This document shows, in pieces, positions 26,026 to 35,482 of a DNA stretch of 64,000 nt. Positions within the stretch are counted from its first letter, which is position 1; each line of letters begins with the position of its first letter. The notes beneath the pieces were generated by a model. That model did no database searches and was not told the DNA's origin. It was given only the letters and a program-made list of their open reading frames with translations. Source of the DNA: Micromonospora antibiotica (lineage in GTDB: Bacteria; Actinomycetota; Actinomycetes; Mycobacteriales; Micromonosporaceae); assembly GCF_017599305.1 (NCBI RefSeq), contig NZ_JAGFWR010000001.1:248001-312000 (forward strand). Reading direction: 5' to 3'. The position numbers were made by a program, and so were the translations under genes.

Positions 26026-27777
26026 ATGAGCGGCGGGCTCTACCGCAGCGCGAACGCCGCGCAGGGTGACGACGGGCTCCGGCCGTACGACGGGGCGACC
26101 TTCATCTCCGCCGAGCCGCTGAACCAGCCGGGGGTGGAGGCGACCGCGCCACCGCAGGAGGTGGTCGCGGAGACCAGCGCCGCGGCGAACAGCGCGGTGA
26201 TGGCGGTCGGCAGCCTGGTCAGCCGGGGCACCGGCTTCATCCGCAACCTGATGATCGGTGCCGCGCTGGGCAGCGCCGTCGGCGACGCGTTCACCACCGC
26301 CCAGTTCCTGCCCAACCAGGTGTACGAGTTCCTGCTCGGCGGCGTGCTGACCAGCGTGCTGATCCCGGTGCTGGTACGTCGGCGCAAGGCCGACCCGGAC
26401 CGGGGTGAGGCGTACGCCCAGCGGCTGCTGACCCTCGCGGTGCTGGCCCTCGCGGTCACGGTCGTGCTGGCCCTGCTGCTGGCCTCGACCCTGACCACGC
26501 TCTACGCCGGCGGCAAGAACGCGGCGTACACCGGCCTGGTCACGAACCTGTCGTACCTGATGCTGCCGATGCTGTTCTTCACCGGCGTCAGCGCGTTGAT
26601 CGCGGCGGTGCTGAACACCCGGGGGCACTTCGCCGCGCCGATGTGGGCGCCGATCCTCAACAACCTGGTCGTCATCGGCACCTTCGGCCTCTACATCGTG
26701 GTGTACGACGCGCAGGCGCTGGGCCCGGAGGACATCGGCTGGGACCGGATCCTGCTGGTCGGCGGGGGCACCCTGCTCGGCGTGGCGGTGCAGGCGACCG
26801 GGCTGCTGCCGGCGCTGCGCAAGGTGGGTTTCCGGTGGAAGCTGCGGTTCGACTTCCGGGAGTTGGGCCTGCGTGAGCTGGCCCGGCTCGGTGGCTGGAT
26901 GTTCTGCTACGTCGCGGTCAACCAGCTCGGCCTTTTCGTGGTGGTCAACCTGCTCACCCGGGCCGCCGGTGGCGACGACAGCAACGCCGGCCTGCTGATC
27001 TACAACAACGTCTTCCTGTTGCTGATGATGGCGCACGGCATCATCGCCGTCTCGATCATCACGGCGCTGATGCCCCGGATGAGCGCCGCCGCCGCCGAGG
27101 GCCGGTTCGCCGACGTCACCGCCGATCTGTCCCGGGGCACCCGGATGGTGACGGCGGTGCTCGCCCCGATCGCGGTCTGTTACGCGGTGCTGGCCGGCCC
27201 GGTCTCCGTGGTGGTCTTCCGGTACGGCGCGTTCACCGGTGACAACGCGCTTGCCACCTCGCTGGTGCTGCTGGTCGCCGCGCTGGGCCTGGTGCCGTTC
27301 GCGATCAGCCAGCTGTTCACCTTCGCCTTCTACGCGTTGCCGGACACCCGCACCCCGGCGCTGGTCAACATCCCGGTGGTGATTCTGCGGGTGGCCGTGC
27401 AGATCGGGGTCTTCGTCACCTTCTCGGCCACCTTCGCGGCGGCCGGCATGATGCTCGGCAACGCCGTCTCGTACGTGGCGGCGGCGGTGCTGTCGGCGAT
27501 GCTGCTGCGGCCCCGGGTGGGCCGGATCGGGCTGGGCCGGATCATGCGGACCGTGGGCAAGGTGCTGGTGGCGGCGCTCGGCGCGGCGCTGGTCGGCCTG
27601 CTGGTGGTCAACCTGCTCCCCGGTGACCCGGGCAACCTGAGCTGGACGGCGGCGGCGGTGCGGCTGGTCCTCGGCGGGGTGGTGATCGGCGGGACGTACC
27701 TGGGCCTGGCGATGGTGCTGCGGATCGGTGAGATCACCGAGGTGGTCGGGATGGTGCGCCGCCGGCTCGGCCGCTGA
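26026..27777 (+). CDS. murJ: Lipid II flippase MurJ (MviN)
   Basis: The product is 583 residues from ATG 26026 (GGGAGG five bases upstream). A roughly 50-residue cytoplasmic start precedes about 14 hydrophobic helices. The family patch SLVSRGTGFIRNLMIGAALG and the region AFTTAQFLPNQVYEFLLGG are clear. It flips lipid II across the membrane for peptidoglycan synthesis. In mycobacteria the protein is fused to a C-terminal pseudokinase; here that part is the separate next gene. Confidence 0.95.
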   Translation: MSGGLYRSANAAQGDDGLRPYDGATFISAEPLNQPGVEATAPPQEVVAETSAAANSAVMAVGSLVSRGTGFIRNLMIGAALGSAVGDAFTTAQFLPNQVYEFLLGGVLTSVLIPVLVRRRKADPDRGEAYAQRLLTLAVLALAVTVVLALLLASTLTTLYAGGKNAAYTGLVTNLSYLMLPMLFFTGVSALIAAVLNTRGHFAAPMWAPILNNLVVIGTFGLYIVVYDAQALGPEDIGWDRILLVGGGTLLGVAVQATGLLPALRKVGFRWKLRFDFRELGLRELARLGGWMFCYVAVNQLGLFVVVNLLTRAAGGDDSNAGLLIYNNVFLLLMMAHGIIAVSIITALMPRMSAAAAEGRFADVTADLSRGTRMVTAVLAPIAVCYAVLAGPVSVVVFRYGAFTGDNALATSLVLLVAALGLVPFAISQLFTFAFYALPDTRTPALVNIPVVILRVAVQIGVFVTFSATFAAAGMMLGNAVSYVAAAVLSAMLLRPRVGRIGLGRIMRTVGKVLVAALGAALVGLLVVNLLPGDPGNLSWTAAAVRLVLGGVVIGGTYLGLAMVLRIGEITEVVGMVRRRLGR

Positions 27778-28276
27778 TCCGCTGCCCGTGCCGGGGCCGG
27801 GCGGACAGGGGACACGCAGGGTGAACGAGGATCACCAGCCTGGGGACACGCCTGTGGATAACTTGGTTAGTCCCCGCTCAGTCACCGTAAGGGCCTGTGG
27901 ATAACCAACCGTACGGCTGAGCATGTGCGGCCGTTCGGGGGGAACCTGACGTACTGCCACCGGGTTGTCACCGGTGGGCCGGCCCGGGGGTCGGTGGCTT
28001 GCGGCCAGCGTCTAGATTGGCCAGTACATGTGCCAGCAACGCGGGCGAGAGTGGCGGTAACCGGACTAATCCCCTCATATGCGACAGCCCGTTGAGCGCG
28101 GCGGGAAGATGACATGTCGGGATGGCGGGCGGTCCGGGTAAGGTCGCTGTCGACGGACACGGCAGGTGGCCGACTCCCGCGTCGACGCCGCCGGCCGCTC
28201 CATCGACGGCGGATCGGGAAGCCACATGCCCAGCAGTTCGGGTCCATCGATCGACACGATCACCGAGGGAGGACGG
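27778..28276. promoter_or_regulatory. murJ-pseudokinase intergenic region with two perfect DnaA boxes
   Basis: Two exact TGTGGATAA boxes (27853-27861 and 27896-27904) lie 43 bp apart in a 499-bp gap. Both sit in CCTGTGGATAAC context. No other gene is convincing here. The region must carry the pseudokinase promoter; the AT-richer stretch near 28060-28090 is a candidate but I cannot place boxes. Confidence 0.6.
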
Positions 28277-29821
28277 GTGACCCAGGTCGGCGAGGGTCAG
28301 GAGGCGGAGGAAACCGCTCCTCCGGTCATGACCTTCGGTGCTCCCACAGCCGGTGAGATCCTCGCCGAGCGGTACGAGTTGGTCGAGCACATCAACAACG
28401 ACAGCGCCGGGCGCCTGGTCTGGCGGGGCGTCGACGTCATCCTGCGCCGCCCCGTGGCCGTGGTGCTCCGCTACCCGGGAGGCGACTCCGCCACCGAGAT
28501 GCTCCAGGCCGCCGTGGCGGCCAGCCGGGTCATCCACCCCAACCTGGTCGGCGTCTACGACGCCATCGACGAGGACGTCCGGGCCTACGTCGTCCGGGAG
28601 TGGGTCGACGGTCGGTCCCTGCGTGAGCTGGTCGCCGACGGTCCGTTGGATCCGGCCCGAGCCACCGCCATCGGCAACGCGGTCGCCAGCGCCATGGCCG
28701 CCGTGCACGCCACCGGGATGGTCCACGGCAACGTGCACCCCGGCACCGTGATGATCAGCGACGACGGCCGGGTGGTGCTGGCCGACGCCCGCACCGACGG
28801 CGACGACAGCCAGGAAGCCGACATCCGCGCGGTGGGCGGCATCCTCTACTTCGCCCTCACCGGGCACTGGCCGCACGCCGAGGCGCCGCTGCGCGGTGCG
28901 ACCGCCGGCCACGGCCGCGCCGCCATCCCGGACGCCGTCCGCGACGCCAGCGGCGCCATCGCCGCACCCCGGCAGGTCCGGGCCGGAGTGCCGGCGTACC
29001 TCGACGACCTGACCATGGACCTGCTCGACGCCGAGATCGCCCCGCCGTCGTCGGACGTGCTCTCGGCCGAGCTGGGCCGGCTCGACATCCCCGCCGAGGA
29101 CCACTTCCTCGACCAGACCGGCACCATCCGGTTCACCGCCGACGGCGTCGAGGACCGCTCGCCGCTCGCCGCCGCAGGGGGTCGGAAGGTCGCCATCGGC
29201 ATCGCCGGTCTGCTGGCGGTCGCCCTGATCGGCCTGCTCATCGGCATCAACACGCTGGGTGGCGACGACGACCCGCAGACCGAGCCGGTGGCCCGCCCCT
29301 CCGCCAGCACCCCGGCCGGCGACGCCACCCCGGCCCCCGCCGTGCGCAAGCTAAACATCCAGGACATCCGGATCATCGACCCGGACAGCCGGCAACGCAA
29401 CGAGCTGGGCGACGCCGAAAAGATGCTGGACGGCGACGAGGACAAGGGTTGGGAGACCGACACCTACTACTCGGCCAACTTCAGCAACTACAAGAAGGGC
29501 ATGGGGGTCTGGATCGACCTCGGCGCCCCGCACACCGTCAAGTCGCTCACGGCCACCCTGTCGGACTCCGGCGTCTCCGCGGCCCTGTTCACCGGCACCG
29601 GCGACTTCCCGTCCAGCTCGCAGGGCGACAAGGACCTGGTCAAGGGGTTCAAGACGCGGATCGGGCAGCCGTTCGAGCAGCACGACGGCACCAAGATGGC
29701 CTTCGACGGCTTCGACCCCGAGCAGAAATACCAGTACCTGCTCTTCTGGATCACCGAGCTGCCCTCCACCGAGCGGGGCTTCAAGCTGGGCGTCCAGGAG
29801 ATCTCGGTCCAGGGATCGTGA
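28277..29821 (+). CDS. Membrane-anchored pseudokinase with extracellular C-terminal domain (split counterpart of mycobacterial MviN C-terminus)
   Basis: The product is 514 residues from GTG 28277 (GAGGGAGG five to eight bases upstream); GTG 28166 and ATG 28226 are alternatives. Residues 30-265 have a Ser/Thr kinase fold. The catalytic residues are changed: the VAVK lysine is Arg (VAVVLRYP), HRDLKPxN is HGNVHPGTV (149-157), and DFG is DAR (170-172). One membrane helix lies at about 305-327. The outer part (345-514) is a beta-sandwich, discoidin-like domain. In M. tuberculosis the equivalent domain fused to MurJ is phosphorylated by PknB and binds FhaA, so a regulatory role in wall synthesis is likely. 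Confidence 0.85.
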   Translation: MTQVGEGQEAEETAPPVMTFGAPTAGEILAERYELVEHINNDSAGRLVWRGVDVILRRPVAVVLRYPGGDSATEMLQAAVAASRVIHPNLVGVYDAIDEDVRAYVVREWVDGRSLRELVADGPLDPARATAIGNAVASAMAAVHATGMVHGNVHPGTVMISDDGRVVLADARTDGDDSQEADIRAVGGILYFALTGHWPHAEAPLRGATAGHGRAAIPDAVRDASGAIAAPRQVRAGVPAYLDDLTMDLLDAEIAPPSSDVLSAELGRLDIPAEDHFLDQTGTIRFTADGVEDRSPLAAAGGRKVAIGIAGLLAVALIGLLIGINTLGGDDDPQTEPVARPSASTPAGDATPAPAVRKLNIQDIRIIDPDSRQRNELGDAEKMLDGDEDKGWETDTYYSANFSNYKKGMGVWIDLGAPHTVKSLTATLSDSGVSAALFTGTGDFPSSSQGDKDLVKGFKTRIGQPFEQHDGTKMAFDGFDPEQKYQYLLFWITELPSTERGFKLGVQEISVQGS

Positions 29822-29858
29822 CCTGCCGGCCGCGACCCCGTCACCGCCTCCGCCGGGC

Positions 29859-30662
29859 GTGGTGATGGTCGGTCGCGGCGGGCACCCACCCGACCCGGCG
29901 ACCGGCGGGCCGACGGCGACCGGGGCACCGCAGCCCGAGGCCACCGACCTGGACCTGCTGCGTGCCCACGTCGCCGGTGACCGGGACGCCTTCACCGAAC
30001 TCTTCCACCGGCACCGCGACCGGCTCTGGGCGGTGGCCCTGCGGACCACGGGTGACCGGGAGGAGGCGGCCGACGCACTCCAGGACGCACTGCTGTCCGC
30101 CCACCGCGCCGCCGGCCGGTTCCGGGGCGACTCCGCCGTCACCACCTGGCTGCACCGGATCGTGGTCAACGCCTGTCTGGACCGGCTCCGTCGCCGGCAG
30201 GCCCACCCCACCGTCCCGCTGCCCGACGGCAACCACACCGACGACGCCCGGGGCACCGGCGGCGTCGAGCCGGCGGCACCCGCCACCGACCACGACACCG
30301 CCCTGGTGGTACGCCAGGCGCTGGCCGGGTTGCCGGTCGAGCAGCGGGCCGCGCTGATCCTGGTGGACGTGCAGGGCTACCCGGTGGCCGAAGTCGCCCT
30401 GATCCTCGGGGTGGCCGAGGGCACGGTCAAGAGTCGCTGCGCCCGGGGCCGGGCCCGGCTCGCCCGGGTGCTCGGGCACCTGCGCTCAGGTGGGGACGAA
30501 CCGTCGCCCTACCCGGCCGCCAGCTCAGCGACCACGCGGGGCGGGCACCTCCGGACGGGTCGGGACGTTTCCGACGTCACACCGGGGAACCGGCAGCCGA
30601 CCGACGGCGTCCGATCGGGGTCGGGGCAGGCCCGGCGGGGCGCCATCCAGGAGGAGACGTGA
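29859..30662 (+). CDS. sigM: ECF sigma factor SigM
   Basis: The product is up to 267 residues; GTG 29859 or ATG 29865 may be the start and no strong ribosome site separates them. Region 2 (AFTELFHRHRDRLWAVALRTTGD, ADALQDALLSAHRA) and region 4 (LPVEQRAALILVDVQGYPVAEVALILGVAEGTV) are clear. The C-terminal 45 residues are a disordered extension. Its position between the MurJ/pseudokinase genes and trxB matches SigM (Rv3911). It overlaps the next gene as GTGA. Confidence 0.9.
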   Translation: MVMVGRGGHPPDPATGGPTATGAPQPEATDLDLLRAHVAGDRDAFTELFHRHRDRLWAVALRTTGDREEAADALQDALLSAHRAAGRFRGDSAVTTWLHRIVVNACLDRLRRRQAHPTVPLPDGNHTDDARGTGGVEPAAPATDHDTALVVRQALAGLPVEQRAALILVDVQGYPVAEVALILGVAEGTVKSRCARGRARLARVLGHLRSGGDEPSPYPAASSATTRGGHLRTGRDVSDVTPGNRQPTDGVRSGSGQARRGAIQEET

Positions 30663-31651
30663 CGGGCCGGGAGTTCAGGGAGGTCGACCACGACCTGCTC
30701 GCCGACTATCTGGGCGGGGCACTGGACGGCACCCCGGAGCAGACCGTCGTCGCCCGACTCGTCGCCGAGGACCCGGCCTGGTCCGACGCGCACGACGTGC
30801 TGGCCCCCGCCCTGACCCGGGTGCACGACGAGCTGACGGGTTGGGGTGCCGCCGTACCGGAGATGCCCCTGGCCGTGGTGGAGCGGCTCACCGCCGTGCT
30901 CGCCGGTGCCGGCCCGGCCACCCCACCCACCAACGACACCGCCACACCCGACCGCGCCGACCCGCAGGTCGGCCCGGTGCCCACGCAACCGGGCGGGTCG
31001 CGTACCCCCGGCGGTCGGGCCGGAGCCGGACGCACCGATGCGTCGGGTCCCGGTCGGCGACGGCGCTGGGCGCGGCTCGCCGGGCCGGTCAGCCTCGCCG
31101 CGGTGTCGTTGGCCGCAGTGGGGTTCGGCGTGGCCCACCTGCTCGACGGCGCGGCCTCCCGGGACTCCCCCGCCACGACGATGGCCGGGCCGGCGCAGGA
31201 CGGCGCGGAAAACGCGGGCCGGGGGTTCCGGTTCACCGGTGAGACCCAGCGCAGCGGCATCGACTGGTCCCCGGCGACGCTGCGCGGCACCACGGCCGCC
31301 CCACTGCCCCGCCCCGTCACCCCGCCGGGTCTCCAGTCCGCGGAGGGGCCCGAGGTCACCACCCAGATCGACCCCACCACGCCGGAGAGCAAGCGTCTCA
31401 CCGCACCCGGTGGGCTCGACCGGCTGACCGGGCGGGCGGCGCTCGACGCCTGTCTCGCCGACATCGCCGCCGAGCACAACCGTGGGCCGGTCGCCGTCGA
31501 GCTGGTCGACTACGCCACGTTCAACGGTCTGCCTGCGGTGGTGGTCCGCTTCACCGATCCCGGCGGTGCACGGTGGGCGTGGGCGAGCGGTGCGGAGTGC
31601 GGTGTGCCGGGGTCCGGCGCGGACACCCGCTACCAGGCGCAGGTAGGGTGA
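30659..31651 (+). CDS. Single-pass membrane protein, probable anti-sigma factor of SigM
   Basis: The product is 330 residues. The N-terminal 85 residues are helical (DHDLLADYLGGALDGTPEQ, VVARLVAEDPAW) and resemble anti-sigma domains without the zinc-binding His and Cys. A Pro/Thr-rich linker follows, then a membrane helix at about 138-163 and an outer domain with one Cys near each end. The start overlaps the sigM stop. The corresponding mycobacterial gene is Rv3912, a SigM anti-sigma factor. Confidence 0.8.
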   Translation: MTGREFREVDHDLLADYLGGALDGTPEQTVVARLVAEDPAWSDAHDVLAPALTRVHDELTGWGAAVPEMPLAVVERLTAVLAGAGPATPPTNDTATPDRADPQVGPVPTQPGGSRTPGGRAGAGRTDASGPGRRRRWARLAGPVSLAAVSLAAVGFGVAHLLDGAASRDSPATTMAGPAQDGAENAGRGFRFTGETQRSGIDWSPATLRGTTAAPLPRPVTPPGLQSAEGPEVTTQIDPTTPESKRLTAPGGLDRLTGRAALDACLADIAAEHNRGPVAVELVDYATFNGLPAVVVRFTDPGGARWAWASGAECGVPGSGADTRYQAQVG

Positions 31652-31708
31652 GGACCCGGTCACCCCTCGTCCCGCATCGCGTGACGTGACCCACCGGACG
31701 ACCGGTCC

Positions 31709-31736
31709 GGGAATCCCCGGTTCGTACGATGACGTT
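31709..31736 (+). promoter_or_regulatory. SigR/SigH-type promoter upstream of trxB
   Basis: GGGAAT (31709-31714) and GTT (31734-31736) are 19 bp apart, matching the oxidative-stress sigma factor consensus GGAAT-N18/19-GTT of streptomycetes and mycobacteria. The trxB start is 93 bp downstream. Thioredoxin operons are classic targets of this sigma factor. Confidence 0.65.
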
Positions 31737-31828
31737 CTGCAAGTCAGCCGCCGACGTCGTTGAACCGTCGGCGCTCGGATCGACGTCGGTGCGCCGCCGA
31801 TGTCGTACACACACATCGGGAGACGGCA

Positions 31829-32779
31829 GTGGACGAGGTCCGCAACCTGATCATCATCGGCTCCGGGCCGGCCGGCTACACGGCGGCGGTCTACGCCGCG
31901 CGCGCCAACCTGAAGCCACTCGTGATCGAGGGTGTGCAGTCCGGTGGTGCGTTGATGACCACGACCGAGGTGGAGAACTTCCCCGGTTTCGCCGACGGCA
32001 TCCTCGGCCCCGAGCTGATGGACAACATGCGCAAGCAGGCCGAACGGTTCGGTGCGGAGTTCCTGACCGACGACGTCACCCGGGTCGAGCTGAAGGACAC
32101 CGGCGACACCGGTTCCGACGCGGTGAGCACCGTGTGGGTCGGGCAGACCGCCTACCGGGCCAAGGCCGTCATCCTCTCCACCGGCTCGGCCTGGCGTCCG
32201 TTGGGCGTGCCGGGCGAGCAGGAATACCTGGGGCACGGCGTGTCGTCCTGCGCCACCTGTGACGGGTTCTTCTTCCGCAACCAGCACATCGTGGTGGTCG
32301 GCGGCGGTGACTCCGCGATGGAGGAGGCCAGCTTCCTCACCCGGTTCGCCGAGTCGGTCACCATCATCCACCGGCGCGACTCGTTCCGGGCCAGCAAGAT
32401 CATGGCCGACCGCGCGCTGGGCAACGACAAGATCAGGGTGGAGTGGAACAGCACCGTCGAGGAGGTGCTCGGCGACGACGGCAAGGTGACCGGCGTCCGG
32501 GTCCGCAACGTGCACACCGGCGACGTCAAGGTGCTCGACGTGACCGGCGTCTTCGTGGCGATCGGCCACGACCCGCGCAGCGAACTCTTCCGCGACCAGG
32601 TCGAGCTGGACGACGAGGGTTACGTGAAGGTGCAGGCCCCGAGCACCCGCACCAGCGTGCCGGGTGTCTTCGCCGCCGGTGACGTGGTCGACCACACCTA
32701 CCGGCAGGCGATCACCGCCGCCGGCACGGGCTGCGCCGCCGCCCTCGACGCCGAGCGGTTCATCGCCACCCTGAGCTGA
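31829..32779 (+). CDS. trxB: Thioredoxin reductase
   Basis: The product is 316 residues from GTG 31829 (GGGAGA six bases upstream). It has the FAD motif [10 protein letters not shown], the redox centre C141-AT-C144 (CATC), the NADPH motif [10 protein letters not shown] and the FAD-binding C-terminal GDVVD. It reduces thioredoxin with NADPH. The trxA gene follows 38 bp later in the same operon. Confidence 0.97.
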   Translation: MDEVRNLIIIGSGPAGYTAAVYAARANLKPLVIEGVQSGGALMTTTEVENFPGFADGILGPELMDNMRKQAERFGAEFLTDDVTRVELKDTGDTGSDAVSTVWVGQTAYRAKAVILSTGSAWRPLGVPGEQEYLGHGVSSCATCDGFFFRNQHIVVVGGGDSAMEEASFLTRFAESVTIIHRRDSFRASKIMADRALGNDKIRVEWNSTVEEVLGDDGKVTGVRVRNVHTGDVKVLDVTGVFVAIGHDPRSELFRDQVELDDEGYVKVQAPSTRTSVPGVFAAGDVVDHTYRQAITAAGTGCAAALDAERFIATLS

Positions 32780-32817
32780 ACGACAGCAACACCAACAATC
32801 TGAGGAGGAGGGTCATA

Positions 32818-33141
32818 GTGGGAGCAACGAAGGTCGTCACCGACGCCAGCTTCACCGCCGACGTGCTGAAGTCCGACAAGCCGGTCCTGGTGGACTTCTG
32901 GGCCGAGTGGTGCGGCCCGTGCCGCAAGGTCTCGCCGCTGCTGGAGGAGATCGCGGGCGAGATGGCCGGTCAGGTCACCATCGTCAAGCTCAACATCGAC
33001 GAGAACCCGGAGACGGCCCGCGCCTACCGGATCATGTCGGTGCCGACCCTCACCATCTTCAAGAACGGCGAGCCGGTGCAGTCGATCGCGGGGGCCAAGC
33101 CGAAGGGCGAACTGGTCCGGCTGATCGAGTCGGCGCTGTAA
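32818..33141 (+). CDS. trxA: Thioredoxin
   Basis: The product is 107 residues from GTG 32818, with an AGGAGG site. The active site is WCGPC (C32, C35) and the cis-proline lies in SVPTLTIF. It is the small disulfide reductant for cytoplasmic proteins, recharged by the upstream TrxB. The transcript probably ends at the hairpin 13 bp downstream. Confidence 0.97.
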   Translation: MGATKVVTDASFTADVLKSDKPVLVDFWAEWCGPCRKVSPLLEEIAGEMAGQVTIVKLNIDENPETARAYRIMSVPTLTIFKNGEPVQSIAGAKPKGELVRLIESAL

Positions 33142-33153
33142 CACCTGCGCACC

Positions 33154-33192
33154 ACCGGAACCCCGTACCCCCACCGGGTGCGGGGTTCCGGT
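33154..33192 (+). terminator. Stem-loop after trxA
   Basis: ACCGGAACCCCG (33154-33165) is a perfect complement of 33181-33192. It lies 12 bp past the trxA stop. The arms are 12 bp and the loop is 15 bases. Confidence 0.8.
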
Positions 33193-33330
33193 CGTCCCGG
33201 CCACCTGACCTGCGCGAACCGCCGGCCGGACCAGACCGGTCACGGTACGCTCCGTAAGCGCTGGTCCTCCGGACGCACAGCGTGGCCGTCTGCGAAGGTG
33301 CCCGGCAGCCAACCTCTGAGGGGGTCCTGC

Positions 33331-34488
33331 GTGCGTCCGATCCGATCCGGTGACCGTGGACCGGCAGTGACCGAGATCCGTGCCGTCCTGACCGGCCTGG
33401 ACCTCCTCGCCGCCACACCCGGTGACGAGTTCGACGTCGCCACCGAACGTGCCGTCCGGGCCTTCCAGCAGTCCCGCGGGCTCAGCGCCGACGGCCGGGT
33501 CGGCGCGGAGACCTGGCGGGCCCTGGACGCGGCCCGCTGGCGACTCGGGGCCCGCACCCTCTACCACGCGGTGCCCGAACCCCTCACCGGCGACGACGTC
33601 CGCTCCCTGCAGGAACGACTGCTGGAGATGGGGTACGACGTCGGGGGCGCCGACGCCGTCTACGGCGTACGCACCTCCCGGGCGGTGGCCCAGTTCCAAC
33701 GTGAGGTCGGGTTGAAGCCCGACGGCTCCTGCGGCCCGTACACGATGGGTGCGCTGCGGCGGCTCGGCCGCAAGGTGGTCGGCGGACGCCCCCAGTGGCT
33801 GCGGGAGTCCGACGCCATCCGGCAGTCCGGCCCGACGCTGGTCGGGCGGACCGTGGTCATCGACCCGGGGCACGGCGGCACCGACCCGGGCGTGGTGGTG
33901 CCCGACGGTTCGCTGCGCTGGACCGAGGCGGACCTGGTGCACGACCTGGCCAGCCGGCTGGAGGGGCGGCTCGCCGCAGCCGGGGTACGGGTGCAGCTGA
34001 CCCGTGGCCCCGCCCCCCGCGACTGCCTGCCGGACGTCGACCGGGCGGAACTGGCCAACTCCCTCGGTGCCGACGTGTTCATCTCGCTGCACACCGACGG
34101 TCACGCCGACCCGGCCGCCGACGGGGTCGCCACCTACCACTACGGCACCGACAACGGCGTCACCTCGGCCACCGGGGAACGACTCGCCGGGCTGGTGCAG
34201 CGGGAGATCGTGGCGCGGACCGGGCTGCGGGACTGCCGTACCCACGCCAAGGCGTGGGACCTGCTGCGACTGACCAGGATGCCGGCCGTCCGGGTCGAGG
34301 TCGGCTACCTGACCTCGCCGCAGGACCGGTCCCGGCTGGTCGACCCCCGGTTCCGGGACCGGGTCGTCGAGGCGATCGTGGCCGCCGTACAACGGATGTT
34401 CTTCCCGGTCGAACGGGACGTGCCGACCGGCTCGATCGACGTCAGCGCCCTGCGGGCGGCGGTGACGGCCGGCGCGGTCCGCGACTGA
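33331..34488 (+). CDS. cwlM: N-acetylmuramoyl-L-alanine amidase-like protein CwlM
   Basis: The product is 385 residues from GTG 33331 (GAGGGGG upstream). No signal peptide is visible. Two peptidoglycan-binding repeats (about 12-70 and 85-150) precede an amidase_3 domain. The zinc ligands H181, E199 and H254 and the catalytic E323 (RVEVGYLTS) are all present. In mycobacteria CwlM is cytoplasmic, is phosphorylated by PknB and activates MurA, rather than cutting wall; the missing signal peptide fits that role. Position next to trxA is conserved (Rv3915). Confidence 0.92.
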   Translation: MRPIRSGDRGPAVTEIRAVLTGLDLLAATPGDEFDVATERAVRAFQQSRGLSADGRVGAETWRALDAARWRLGARTLYHAVPEPLTGDDVRSLQERLLEMGYDVGGADAVYGVRTSRAVAQFQREVGLKPDGSCGPYTMGALRRLGRKVVGGRPQWLRESDAIRQSGPTLVGRTVVIDPGHGGTDPGVVVPDGSLRWTEADLVHDLASRLEGRLAAAGVRVQLTRGPAPRDCLPDVDRAELANSLGADVFISLHTDGHADPAADGVATYHYGTDNGVTSATGERLAGLVQREIVARTGLRDCRTHAKAWDLLRLTRMPAVRVEVGYLTSPQDRSRLVDPRFRDRVVEAIVAAVQRMFFPVERDVPTGSIDVSALRAAVTAGAVRD

Positions 34489-34517
34489 CCCGGGCGCGGC
34501 CCGCGTCGGCGGCCCGC

Positions 34518-35186
34518 TCAGCCGGCGCTGGACCGGGTCGCCGGGGCGGGACGCACCGGCCGCAGCAGGCTCTCCGGGCTCATCGAGCCGAGCAGCTTCT
34601 CCAACGCGTACTCGACGTCGGACTTCCAGCTCAGCGCGGTGCGCAGCTCCAGGCGCAGGCGCGGGTAGCGGGGGTGCGGACGGACCGTCTTGAAGCCCAC
34701 CGAGAGGAAGAAGTCGGTCGGGGCGACGCAGGCCCGCACGGTGTCCTCCGGCTCGTCACCGAACTTCGCGTCACCGAACGCCTCGATCGCCTTGATGCCC
34801 CGCTTGGTCAGGTCCCGGGCGACACCCTGCACCAGCATCCGGCCCAGCCCACCGCCCGCGAACGCGGGCACCACACTGGCGGTCATCAGCAACGCGGCGT
34901 CCGCCGACACCGGCGAGGTCGGGAAGGCCATCGAGCGGGGCACGTAGGCCGGCGGTGCGTACAACACGAAACCGGCGGGCATCCCGTCGACGTACGCCAG
35001 CTTGCCGCAGGAACCCCACTCCAGCAGCGTCTGGGAGACCCACGCCTCCTTCTCCAGCCCCGGGTCACCGTTGGCGCAGGCCCGCTCGGCGGAGACCGGG
35101 TCCAACTCCCAGTAGACGCACTGCCGGCACGGGCGAGGCAGGTCCTCCAGGGTGTCGAGGGTCAGACTGACCAGACGTCGCGACAT
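34518..35186 (-). CDS. GNAT family acetyltransferase (Rv3916c-like)
   Basis: The product is 222 residues from ATG 35186. The start has PRPCRQCVYWELDP, a CxxC-type patch. The acetyl-CoA signature is in VVPAFAGGGLGRMLVQGVARDL. The substrate is unknown. It converges on cwlM, and the same gene neighbours cwlM in mycobacteria. Confidence 0.8.
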   Translation of the reverse strand: MSRRLVSLTLDTLEDLPRPCRQCVYWELDPVSAERACANGDPGLEKEAWVSQTLLEWGSCGKLAYVDGMPAGFVLYAPPAYVPRSMAFPTSPVSADAALLMTASVVPAFAGGGLGRMLVQGVARDLTKRGIKAIEAFGDAKFGDEPEDTVRACVAPTDFFLSVGFKTVRPHPRYPRLRLELRTALSWKSDVEYALEKLLGSMSPESLLRPVRPAPATRSSAG

Positions 35187-35482
35187 CAGCGCATCCCCAC
35201 ACTCAGGCTCGGAGGCGAGACCAGCCCGCAGCGGCGGCACACCGGCTGCGTCCCCGACGAGCGATCGTACGCCGCCTGCCGACCGTACGGGAGGGGACGC
35301 GCGAATCGCCACCCGGGCCCGGGGACGGACGTCCGGGATGTGGACGGGGACCACATCGTGACCGACGACCGTCCCGCCGGGGATTACGATCGACCGACCG
35401 GCGTCCCCGCGCCGCCATGGTCGCCGGCACCGCGGGTACCCAGCGGGCGGGAGCCCGACCGACACCCGATCGAGGTGATGTC

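Noticed and set aside
33193..33330. Possible riboswitch in front of cwlM
   Set aside because: The region is GC-rich and can fold, but I could not match any known consensus such as that of the c-di-AMP riboswitch.
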